Shown here piece by piece: positions 55,994 to 63,585 of a DNA stretch of 64,000 nt. The position numbers and the translations under genes are program-made. The stretch lies in assembly GCF_000013985.1 (NCBI RefSeq), contig NC_008048.1:1-64000 (forward strand), in the 5' to 3' direction. Source of the DNA: Sphingopyxis alaskensis RB2256. Its GTDB lineage: Bacteria; Pseudomonadota; Alphaproteobacteria; Sphingomonadales; Sphingomonadaceae. Position 1 is the stretch's first letter. The number at the start of each line of letters is the position of its first letter. The notes beneath the pieces were generated by a model. It had not been told where the DNA came from and made no database searches. It saw nothing but the letters and a program-made list of their open reading frames with translations.

Positions 55994-57361
55994 TCAGCAA
56001 TTGTCGCACGGCTGGAATCCGGGATTGTGCACCAAGGGTACGGAACTGGGCACCGCCCGCCGGGCTTCGAGGGCTCGCAGGTCGAGATCCACTACCGCAT
56101 CGGGCCGCTCGCCGTGCAGGAGCTTGAGGATTTGACCGAACATCAAGGCGCCCGCCACGCCCCCGACAAACGGCGCGCCTACCGCTGTTCCGGCTAGAAG
56201 GGCCAAGCCACAATCATCGACGCCGCTTTCGCGCAGGCGCTGATATCCCGGCATATTTCCCGCGGTCGCGACGCCTGCGGCCGCACCCGCCTTCCACAGT
56301 TCCGCGGCGGCTCGCTGCGAGGGAAAGCTGTGCAGGCGAACCGCTCTGAAGTCGCTCGCCGTTCGACCTATTCCTGCTTCGATCACCAATTCGAACCGAG
56401 GGAGTTCGAGCTGAGTGCGTGCCAGCGCATTGTCCACACCGCAGATCAGAACCGATGGATCGTCTGAGCGGCGGCTAAAGGCGCCGTCGAACGGACGCTC
56501 GATGATGGAGGTCGCGAAGCCGAGATTCTCCAGCAGAGCCGCAACCGTACGGGTCTTGCGGCCGGTGGTTTCAGGACGAGTCAGAATCGATGTGCTCGCG
56601 GTCGAGCCGGTGACGACATCGGTGTCTTGCAGAACCAGCTTCACGCTTGCCCGGTCAGAATAGGGGCTCATCGCCAGCGTCCACAGAAAGGCTTGGCCGA
56701 GATGCCCCAGCCCAAGCACCCAGAGATGATTGGGTAGCACCGAAACCGGCGGCCCGTCGCTTGCAGGCGAACGCCAGTCCTCATCCCCGTCCGGCCGCCA
56801 GATCGAAAGCCCATGGTCGCGGCAACCGGCGCCGATTTCGTCCCGCAGCATGGCGAATATTTCCGCGGCGGCCAAAGATCCGGCTAGCACCGCGGCCGCC
56901 GCGACTGTCTCCTTTTCATCCAGCCTGGAACCGCCGAGCGGAACGACACCGCCTCGCCATCCGGCAAAGGTGATTTGACAGCCGCCGCGCTCCGCCGGGG
57001 TGGTCGCGCTGCCCAAGAGTACGACGGGTGTCTCCTCGGCCAAGTCTGCGGTCGCGCCACCGAGCATTTCGACCGCGGATGCCAGGCTGTCTCCGTGCCA
57101 AGGTGCGAGCAATGGAACATCCGCGATCCCGGAGACCGTCACCCCGCCGAGCGCAAAGCGTGATGCGATATTGACGAATGTCAGCAACGCGATCTGGTGA
57201 GCGATGCTCTCCGTTACCTCCGGCCCGGCCGCAATGTGCGCTCGATAGCCGCGCAGGCGAGCCATTGCGGTCTCGGGACAGGATGCGTCGCCAAGGTCGA
57301 GATCGAGTTTGGCCAGCCGATTGAAGCCATCGAGGAAGGCAGTGAAGTCGCTGTGATGCAT
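55994..57361 (-). CDS. bilD: E1-like (ThiF-fold) ubiquitin-like-activating enzyme, BilD-like
   Basis: A 455-residue protein from ATG 57361. The second half is a ThiF/E1 adenylation domain: VLGLGHLGQAF nucleotide loop (215-225), VLQDTDVVTGSTASTSILT (240s-261), LICGVDNALARTQLE, and the catalytic-cysteine region DDCGLALLAGTAVGAPFVGG with Cys384. The first 200 residues form a family-specific N-terminal domain. It is predicted to adenylate the C-terminal glycine of the ubiquitin-like protein and carry it as a thioester. It is the last gene of the four-gene operon, 13 bases after the JAB gene. The E1 fold is clear; the bil name rests on context. Confidence 0.85.
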   Translation of the reverse strand: MHHSDFTAFLDGFNRLAKLDLDLGDASCPETAMARLRGYRAHIAAGPEVTESIAHQIALLTFVNIASRFALGGVTVSGIADVPLLAPWHGDSLASAVEMLGGATADLAEETPVVLLGSATTPAERGGCQITFAGWRGGVVPLGGSRLDEKETVAAAAVLAGSLAAAEIFAMLRDEIGAGCRDHGLSIWRPDGDEDWRSPASDGPPVSVLPNHLWVLGLGHLGQAFLWTLAMSPYSDRASVKLVLQDTDVVTGSTASTSILTRPETTGRKTRTVAALLENLGFATSIIERPFDGAFSRRSDDPSVLICGVDNALARTQLELPRFELVIEAGIGRTASDFRAVRLHSFPSQRAAAELWKAGAAAGVATAGNMPGYQRLRESGVDDCGLALLAGTAVGAPFVGGVAGALMFGQILKLLHGERPDAVVDLDLRALEARRAVPSSVPLVHNPGFQPCDNC

Positions 57362-57374
57362 CGAAACGAACCCT

Positions 57375-57854
57375 TCAAAAGGTGATGCCGCGCCAACCCG
57401 CTTTGGGCGACGGCAGGGAAATCCAGTTGCCGGCACCGAGATGGCGATAGACGCCGACACCGCGAAGGTTGGTCGCCGAGCGGGCGAAGGCGGGAATGAT
57501 GAGAGCTGTATGCCCCTTGATCGCGATCATCGGGTACGCGCGGTCGGAGTCGCTCTGCCCGGCGCTGCCGGGATGCGTGTGCACGTCTGCGAGCACTTCC
57601 AATCCCCTTACGCCACAGCGGTCCCACACCTTGCCGAGCGCTTGGCCCGAAAGATGGACATGGCCTCGCGACAATGCGTCAGGATCGATCTCATCGTAGA
57701 AGACGAAGTCCGTGACGACGCCCGGCCCGGAATGGCGATGTCCCAGCAGGAACGCACCGCTTTCGCGGATACCGCGACCCCGCCGGCGCAGCTGACCTAC
57801 AAGGCGCCACCAGCCGAGCCAGGACAGGCGAAAGGAATCAGCCGACGATACCAT
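57375..57854 (-). CDS. bilC: JAB/JAMM-type deubiquitinase-like metallopeptidase, BilC-like
   Basis: The 159-residue protein carries the full JAMM zinc site: Glu31 in GIRESGAFLLGH, His92 and His94 in VHTHPGSAGQSDSD, and Asp104 with Ser101 (HxH-x7-SxxD in form). The MPN core is complete with small extensions. ATG 57854 overlaps the E2-like gene by 17 bases. In BIL-type systems the DUB trims the ubiquitin-like protein or removes it from targets. The protein has one free cysteine (Cys80) and no extra domain. Confidence 0.88.
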   Translation of the reverse strand: MVSSADSFRLSWLGWWRLVGQLRRRGRGIRESGAFLLGHRHSGPGVVTDFVFYDEIDPDALSRGHVHLSGQALGKVWDRCGVRGLEVLADVHTHPGSAGQSDSDRAYPMIAIKGHTALIIPAFARSATNLRGVGVYRHLGAGNWISLPSPKAGWRGITF

Positions 57855-58296
57855 GATAGCCTCGCATGTTGAGTAACCGATGCACTTCGGCGAGGTACTG
57901 GATGAGACCGACATCCGGCCTCCAGACTAGGTGCGGATATTGCGTCGGCCAGTCGTGGTGACCGGTCAGTGAAATCCGGTCGAGGGGCATGTAAAGCGCC
58001 CGGCCATCCTGCCAGTCCCTTCGGAACACGCTGGCAAACGCGACATCGCCGATTGGCCATTTGTCCAGCGCCAGGATTGCCCCGGTGTCCGGGTCCCAGA
58101 GCCCTCCGGTCGGGGACGCCGCGGGATAGCCGGTAAAATCGAGGCGCAGATGGAACAGGCGGCCGTCACGGGCGGTGACATCGAACATTCCGTGAGGCCA
58201 TTCGAGGGTTCGCAGCGCCCATCGATTGCGTGCGGCGCCCTCCAGAAAGGGCGCCGCGGCAATGTCGCGCTCGAAGATGACGCGGTCCGGAGTCAT
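57838..58296 (-). CDS. bilB: E2/UBC-fold-like protein without any cysteine, BilB-like
   Basis: The 152-residue protein lies between the ubiquitin-like and JAB genes, in the slot of the E2 in bilABCD. Fold hints: LRLDFTGYPAASPTGGLWDPDTG (about 50-72) resembles the E2 beta-meander (YPxxPPxxxF), and DWQDGRALYMPLDRISLTGHHDW (95-117) falls where E2s carry their HPNV...GxxCLD active site, with Trp126 in LVWRP following. The expected Cys position reads LYMPLDR, and the whole frame has no cysteine. It is therefore either a non-catalytic or atypical E2-like protein. The assignment is by context plus weak similarity. Confidence 0.6.
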   Translation of the reverse strand: MTPDRVIFERDIAAAPFLEGAARNRWALRTLEWPHGMFDVTARDGRLFHLRLDFTGYPAASPTGGLWDPDTGAILALDKWPIGDVAFASVFRRDWQDGRALYMPLDRISLTGHHDWPTQYPHLVWRPDVGLIQYLAEVHRLLNMRGYHGIVG

Positions 58297-58297
58297 C

Positions 58298-58759
58298 TCA
58301 GCCGTTGATGCGGTCGGAGGGGACGAGATCGAAGGCGACGGCGCAAGTCTTGGGCTGCGCCAGCGAGCCCACATGGGTTGCCTCGTCCGGCCGCTCGGTC
58401 GTGCCGGCGAGCTGCAGCGACAGCTCGACGGCATCGGCCGGGTCGATATCCAACTTCTTTTCGGCGCGGCGCTTGATCTTCTTGAGGGTCGTGCCCGGGG
58501 TGAAGCCGTGCTCGAACGCCTTGCCGGCATAGCGCACGGTCACTTCGATCTGCTTGCACCGGTTATGATGGACGAAAATGCTGCCGCCCTCGACCTTATG
58601 GTCCGCGGCGATCGGCTCGTCGCCGTCTTCGAGGAAGAGGTGGCCTGCGCCGAACACTTCGTCGAGCTTGCGCTTGATATGAGCGAGATCGAAGCTCTCG
58701 GCCTTCTGGTGCTGGACTTCGAGGCTTCCGCCCCGCTTGATGAAGATGTCGATGGGCAT
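58298..58759 (-). CDS. bilA: Two-domain ubiquitin-like protein (ISG15-like), BilA-like
   Basis: The 153-residue protein consists of two beta-grasp-like units. Residues 1-68 run from MPIDIFIKRGGSLEVQHQKA to GGSIFVHHNRC, with repeated strand patterns. Residues 70-153 contain IEVTVRYAGKAFEHGFTPGT followed by KKIKRRAEKKLDIDPADAVEL, ending VAFDLVPSDRING with a C-terminal glycine (Gly153). A two-domain ubiquitin-like protein encoded upstream of E2-, JAB- and E1-like genes is the hallmark of anti-phage BIL operons. The first gene of the four; the gap to the E2-like gene is one base. Confidence 0.75.
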   Translation of the reverse strand: MPIDIFIKRGGSLEVQHQKAESFDLAHIKRKLDEVFGAGHLFLEDGDEPIAADHKVEGGSIFVHHNRCKQIEVTVRYAGKAFEHGFTPGTTLKKIKRRAEKKLDIDPADAVELSLQLAGTTERPDEATHVGSLAQPKTCAVAFDLVPSDRING

Positions 58760-58842
58760 CGTATGACTCCGTTGATCGACCGGGCAGGAACGCCGGTCTC
58801 AACAAGTCATCGTTGGCTCACCCGGAAAACGTCTGATCCTTG

Positions 58843-61800
58843 TCAGGCGGTCTCGGCCCGGCCGACCGCCGGGCAGGCGACGAAATGGGGGCAACGTCCG
58901 CAGACGCGCATTGCCGGTTTCGCCGGGAGAGCGCCTTTGTTGATCGCAGCTAGGATAGCCGCCGCCGCTTCGACGTCACCGGCGGCCTTGTCGTCCTGCC
59001 GCTTGACTGGAACTGTTGCACCGTCGGTGACATGCCCGATCGTGACGGAGACGTTCGGGCCGAATGTATGACGCGCCGCCGCCAGCAATAGTCCCGCCGT
59101 CAGATCGTTGCCGGTCTTCGAACGAACGCGGCCCGCTTCGAGAAAACGTATCTCTGTGCCGGCCGCCGTGGATCGGACCAGGGGCGCGGCGACGGTCAGC
59201 AGGCCGCCGTTTATGGGCAACTCGATCTGCGAATAGCCCGGCGAGTCGAAGCCGCTCATCAGGCGCCCCAGCGCCGCCGCCCGCCCAGCCGCATGCGCAA
59301 GATAGTCGGCAGCCAGTCCGTGCTCGGCTGGACCGCGAATGGCCCAGATTTCGCCAAGCAGCACCTGGAGCCTTTCCTCCACTCCCGGCCCCGACACTTC
59401 GGTTATTCGATCGACGAGCGCATAAAGCACCCCCGAGGTCTTCAGATAGGGCGTTTCGTGCCGGCGGCCCTCAACGCCAAAAAAGCGGCGATAGGCGATG
59501 CGAAGCGGGCAGCTGTCAAAGTCCCGAACATCGAACAGGTTGATCCGGTCGGTCGAGATCGGCGAGAGCGGGGAACCTGCCGCTCCGGCGGCTGTCGCTG
59601 CGGCTGGCAAATGGCGGCGTTCCAGCGCTCCGAGCCGTCCCAGAAACGGCGAAGGTTTGCGACCCCGCACGTTCGCCAGCTCGCTGTGATAGAGGCGCAG
59701 ATGGTCTTCGGCCCGGGATATGGCGACGAAGAACAGGCATTCCTCCTCCTCGAGATGACCCTCGCGCGTTTCGGGTTCTACAAGCCCCGGCGGAAGCGGG
59801 CTGTCGTCGCGCCGGAACGCGCCCGGCAGGCACTGATCGTGTAGGCCAACCACATGGACGGCCGGAAACTCCAGCCCCTTCGCGCCGTGTATGGTCATTA
59901 GGCGGACGGCGTCCGCATCGGCGCCGAGCGTTGCATCCCGCAAGTCTCGATCATCCGCCAGCAATACCGTGCTTCGCATGCGCTTGAGCGCTCGGGCCGG
60001 TGTCAGCGGCTGGCCACCCAGCTCGCGCTGATCGAGAAACCCGAGCAATGCCAATAGAGCTGCGCGGGACAGCGATCCGGAGGCGTCGGGAGCAACTGCT
60101 AGGTCGCGCAGATAGTCGGATCGATCGAGCAACCAGCTCGCCGCCACTTCGAACGCCGGGGTGAACTGGTCGAGCCCCGCCATTTGCAGGCCCAGCTGTT
60201 CGAGCGCTTCGCCACCTGTCGGGCTCATGCCTGTCAGGGTCGATGCGGTCGCGAGCAAGGAAAGCAGCGGCACCCGGGCCGCCTGCGCGGCTCGCACGAT
60301 AACACCGATGTCACTGGCGCCGACCCCGATCTCGCGAAGGGCCGCCACGCGAACGAGCGCGCCGCCATTCGCTTCGGCCAGCAGAGCAATGACTGAGAGC
60401 AGGTCCCGCACTTCCTCGCGCTCGAAGAAGCTGCCGAGATGCGTAGTCGCAATCCCGTGTTCGGCAAGGATACCGGCTACAATATCAAGGCGGTTGTTGG
60501 TCGGGGCGAGAACGGCTTGCTGCGACAAGGGGACGCCGGCCTGCTTGAGGGAAGTGATTTCGGCCGCCAGCAACTCTCCTTCGCACCGGTCATCGAGTCC
60601 GACGAGCAAGCGGGTTGCGCTCCCAGGCTCCTCCCGCGCGGATTTAGCATTATAGGCGAGCCCGTTTTTCCCGGCGCGCATGTCTCTGGCGAAGCCTCGG
60701 CCAAGCCCGACAATATGCTCGGTCGAGCGATAATTGCGGTCGAGAGGGAGCCGTTTGCCTCCGGAAAAATCGCGCTCGAACTGGGCCATGTTCGCCGATG
60801 ACGCGCCGCGCCAGCGGTAGAGCGATTGCCGGGCGTCGCCGACGACCCAAAGACGTGCACCTTCCCGATACAATTCCATCAACAGCCGCGCGCTAGCGCG
60901 ATTGACGTCCTGATACTCGTCAACCAGCACCATTGAATGGCGTTGAGCCACCTGAGCACGCACGCAATCATTGCGCATCATGAGGAGCGTCGGCAACATG
61001 ACGAGGTCGCCGAAATCGACAGCGCCGGCCTTCCCCAACGCATCGGCATAAATTTCGTAGACTCGTGCGGCCTCGCACGCTCGTTCGGCCACCTCGACCT
61101 GCTCTGCGCTCACGGCTGCCGCCAGCGCTTCCCGGGCACGCCGTGTAAACTCGGCGTGCGTGACAAGTTCGTCTTTCGCGCGCGAGATGGCCGAGAGGAT
61201 CTTCACGAGGCCCTGATCCGGATTGCGCAGATCATGATAATGGTTGAGCCCCATCAAGGGCAGCTGGTCCTCAAGCAGTTCGATCGCCTGTGCCTTGTCG
61301 ATGAGCTGAACGTTGCTGGGCAGGTCCAGCAATTCGTAATAGCGGCGGATGAGATCCAATCCGAAGGCATGGAACGTGCCGATCCACATATCGGCGGCAG
61401 CGTCAGGCCGGGCGGTGGCAATACGGTCCGCGAGTTCACCGGCCGCCTTATTCGAGAAGGTCAGCGCAAGAATTTCATTCGGCACGGCCTCGTCGAAGTC
61501 GAGCAGGTGCTCGATCCGCTTTACGAGTGTCCGCGTCTTGCCCGAGCCCGGGCCGGCTTCGAGTAGCAGCGCCGGATCCGCGAATCCCGCGGCGGCCTCC
61601 TGGCTGTCATCGCGCCCAAACTTCGGCTTTTGCGCATTGACGGTAGGAGCCGAGGCATCGGGTCCCAGCAGGCTGTCGAACAACTGACGGCGCACGAGCG
61701 GAACGGGCAGTTCGAGCAGCTGCGCGATGCTGCCTGCGCCTAGCCGCTCAACCAAGAAAAGCTGCCGCGCGAGCGCACGCGGCAGCAGCAACTCGCGCGC

Positions 61801-62181
61801 GAAGACATTGGCCTGGAGTTCACGCCTTTCGCGCGGTCCATAGGCTTCGACCCGCGATAAAGCACGCGAGGTACCAGCGTCCGGATTCGGGCCCGTACAA
61901 TTGTCTTGAGGACGGTGCAGTTTCAGATGCCCAAGCTCGTGAGCGACAAAAGCGGCTGCCTCGGCATCCGAAACATCGTTGCGAACATAAATGGAGCACC
62001 ACTCGCGAAGCAGTTTGGCATCGCTGGTCCCGATCACCGGATCGCCGGGAGGAACCGGCTTGATGACAAATCCTTCGGCGGCGGCGGCCGATTTGACGGC
62101 AGCGGGTCCGGTCGCACGCCCGGCGATCTTGGCTTCGCGAAGCGCGCGTGCATGAAGCCGAGCAAGGTCGAACGCCGCCAC
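58843..62181 (-). CDS. ImmA/IrrE-type metallopeptidase fused to a UvrD-like helicase with C-terminal RecB-like region
   Basis: A 1112-residue protein from GTG 62181, 4 bases after the preceding stop. Residues 1-165 are an ImmA/IrrE zinc peptidase (AAFVAHELGHLKLH, HExxH at 81-85, and ERRELQANVFARELLLP). Residues 200-790 are a superfamily 1A helicase: Walker A AGPGSGKT (209-216), LVDEYQDVNRAS, VVGDARQSLYRWRG, RLMTIHGAKGLEFPAV and VAISRAEDHLRLY. The C-terminus has FDSCPLRIAYRRFFG and the cluster RVCGRCPHFVACP typical of RecB/Cas4-like Fe-S nucleases, but the acidic-plus-lysine nuclease centre is not obvious. The role is inferred: DNA sensing or unwinding coupled to proteolytic release of a regulator. 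Confidence 0.88.
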   Translation of the reverse strand: MAAFDLARLHARALREAKIAGRATGPAAVKSAAAAEGFVIKPVPPGDPVIGTSDAKLLREWCSIYVRNDVSDAEAAAFVAHELGHLKLHRPQDNCTGPNPDAGTSRALSRVEAYGPRERRELQANVFARELLLPRALARQLFLVERLGAGSIAQLLELPVPLVRRQLFDSLLGPDASAPTVNAQKPKFGRDDSQEAAAGFADPALLLEAGPGSGKTRTLVKRIEHLLDFDEAVPNEILALTFSNKAAGELADRIATARPDAAADMWIGTFHAFGLDLIRRYYELLDLPSNVQLIDKAQAIELLEDQLPLMGLNHYHDLRNPDQGLVKILSAISRAKDELVTHAEFTRRAREALAAAVSAEQVEVAERACEAARVYEIYADALGKAGAVDFGDLVMLPTLLMMRNDCVRAQVAQRHSMVLVDEYQDVNRASARLLMELYREGARLWVVGDARQSLYRWRGASSANMAQFERDFSGGKRLPLDRNYRSTEHIVGLGRGFARDMRAGKNGLAYNAKSAREEPGSATRLLVGLDDRCEGELLAAEITSLKQAGVPLSQQAVLAPTNNRLDIVAGILAEHGIATTHLGSFFEREEVRDLLSVIALLAEANGGALVRVAALREIGVGASDIGVIVRAAQAARVPLLSLLATASTLTGMSPTGGEALEQLGLQMAGLDQFTPAFEVAASWLLDRSDYLRDLAVAPDASGSLSRAALLALLGFLDQRELGGQPLTPARALKRMRSTVLLADDRDLRDATLGADADAVRLMTIHGAKGLEFPAVHVVGLHDQCLPGAFRRDDSPLPPGLVEPETREGHLEEEECLFFVAISRAEDHLRLYHSELANVRGRKPSPFLGRLGALERRHLPAAATAAGAAGSPLSPISTDRINLFDVRDFDSCPLRIAYRRFFGVEGRRHETPYLKTSGVLYALVDRITEVSGPGVEERLQVLLGEIWAIRGPAEHGLAADYLAHAAGRAAALGRLMSGFDSPGYSQIELPINGGLLTVAAPLVRSTAAGTEIRFLEAGRVRSKTGNDLTAGLLLAAARHTFGPNVSVTIGHVTDGATVPVKRQDDKAAGDVEAAAAILAAINKGALPAKPAMRVCGRCPHFVACPAVGRAETA

Positions 62182-62185
62182 CTGC

Positions 62186-62770
62186 TTACTCTTCCCTCCA
62201 TCTCCGCTTGAACGCCTCGGGAATATCTGAGCGCGCCAGCGCGGTGGAAAACTCCTCGTCTCCACCATCATCGGGCTTTCCGGTGTTACGGTTCTCCGCA
62301 AGTGTCAGGCCCTCGCCCGCCTCGCCTCTGAAAAAGTCCGCCACCGCTCTACGCGAATAACCGAGCAGATCCGCAATATCCTGCGTGCAACGCGACTGCA
62401 TCCCACGCAAGCGGCGCTGCGCCAACCGGATGAGGAAATCGCGGTCGCGCAAGACTGGCTCGATCGCCAACCAGGTTGCCGGCTTCAGGAGCATCGCCGC
62501 CGCGTCGGGCTTGGCGGTTCGGACGCGTGCAACTTCGCCCAGATAGAAACTCTGGAGCCTCAATACTGCCGCTTGTGCGTCCTCATCGAGTTCGAGGGAC
62601 TCGGGCTCAAGTGTGGCGGCCGCCGTCTCAACCGCGGCACGGGCCGTCAAATGGCTGAACAATTGATCGAGTTCGTCCGGACCGAGCTTGTCCACTAGTT
62701 CGGGGTCCCAGGCGCCGCTGACGATATAGTCTTCGGCCAGTCTGCCGAGGTTTGGATTGATATTTTTCAT
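62186..62770 (-). CDS. Hypothetical protein with predicted helix-turn-helix
   Basis: The 194-residue protein is acidic and mainly helical (NPNLGRLAEDYIVSGAWDPELVDKLGPDELDQLFSHLTAR). The segment CTQDIADLLGYSRRAVADFFRGE (about 128-150) looks like a helix-turn-helix. No family is recognised. ATG 62770 overlaps the upstream stop (ATGA), and the stop lies 4 bases before the ImmA-UvrD start. It could be the substrate or the partner that the peptidase controls. Confidence 0.6.
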   Translation of the reverse strand: MKNINPNLGRLAEDYIVSGAWDPELVDKLGPDELDQLFSHLTARAAVETAAATLEPESLELDEDAQAAVLRLQSFYLGEVARVRTAKPDAAAMLLKPATWLAIEPVLRDRDFLIRLAQRRLRGMQSRCTQDIADLLGYSRRAVADFFRGEAGEGLTLAENRNTGKPDDGGDEEFSTALARSDIPEAFKRRWREE

Positions 62771-63480
62771 GACGTCTTCTCCGCGAGCGCCGATTTGAGC
62801 ATGCGCCCGAATTCAGTCTTGAGATTGGCCAATGTGCTGCGCGGGATTCCGGTCAGCCGGACGAGGTCATTCGGCGCCTCGGGCGCATCGATCGGCAATT
62901 CATTCAACATTAGCAAAAGGAATAATCGGCGCTTTTTCTCGGTGGGAATGCGCACCTCGGCGAAGGCCGCAAGGGCGGCTCGGCGTGCGATCTCATGGGC
63001 TTCTTCGCCGTCGTCGCCCCGATCGTGATCTTCGGGCAATACCAAGCTGCGCGATCGGTGGCGCTTGAACAGATGCCGATACGCATCGGCCGCCCGACGC
63101 CGCAATTCACGCTCGAAGGTCGCCTCCCACCAGTCGACCCCGTCCTGTTCGGCGAGCTCAGTTAGGAATGTCTGCATGGTCTCTTGGACCACATCTTGGC
63201 CGTCAACGCCCATCCGGGCGTAGATGCCGCGTACATATTCGTAGGCGCGCGCAATTAGGAGCGTGCTGAGGCGGGTGCTGCTGTCATCGTCTCCCTCAGT
63301 TCGATACCGGCGAACGAGTCGAACCAGCGCCGCTGACGGGAGATAACCGCTAGCCGTCCGGTCCTTGATCCTCGCCGCCGTCAAAATCTCTTGCGCGGAC
63401 AGATCCTCCGCCCAGTCCAGCGCTTTGCGCACGAAGCCGGGATGACGCGGTGCCTCTGGATCGACGGTATCCTCTTTCAC
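62767..63480 (-). CDS. Sigma-70-like (ECF-type) protein, first gene of the defence array
   Basis: The 237-residue protein from GTG 63480 has a sigma-region-2-like part (IARAYEYVRGIYARMGVDGQDVVQETMQTFLTELAEQ, about 74-110, then AADAYRHLFKRHRSRS) and a C-terminal region-4-like helix-turn-helix (NELPIDAPEAPNDLVRLTGIPRSTLANLKTEFGRML). The similarity to extracytoplasmic-function sigma factors is in pattern and not certain. It would be the regulator of the whole minus-strand array. It sits behind an inverted repeat and a 500-base gene-free leader. Confidence 0.6.
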   Translation of the reverse strand: MKEDTVDPEAPRHPGFVRKALDWAEDLSAQEILTAARIKDRTASGYLPSAALVRLVRRYRTEGDDDSSTRLSTLLIARAYEYVRGIYARMGVDGQDVVQETMQTFLTELAEQDGVDWWEATFERELRRRAADAYRHLFKRHRSRSLVLPEDHDRGDDGEEAHEIARRAALAAFAEVRIPTEKKRRLFLLLMLNELPIDAPEAPNDLVRLTGIPRSTLANLKTEFGRMLKSALAEKTS

Positions 63481-63533
63481 GCCAGTGTTCCTAACTGTTG
63501 AACGTCCGGAATCTCATTCGATTTGTCACTAGG

Positions 63534-63585
63534 AAAAGCTCTGAACTATTTTTCGGGCGCTCGACTCGGCCGCTTCAGAGCTTTT
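63534..63585. promoter_or_regulatory. Perfect 12-bp inverted repeat upstream of the defence array
   Basis: AAAAGCTCTGAA (63534-63545) and TTCAGAGCTTTT (63574-63585) are exact reverse complements with a 28-base spacer. It lies 53 bases upstream of the GTG of the sigma-like gene. It may be an operator for a dimeric regulator or an mRNA hairpin in the leader. A promoter further upstream was not identified with confidence. Confidence 0.6.

Noticed and set aside
58298..58315. C-terminal residues of BilA spell RING
   Set aside because: A coincidence of one-letter codes; the protein has no zinc-binding Cys/His pattern of a RING domain.
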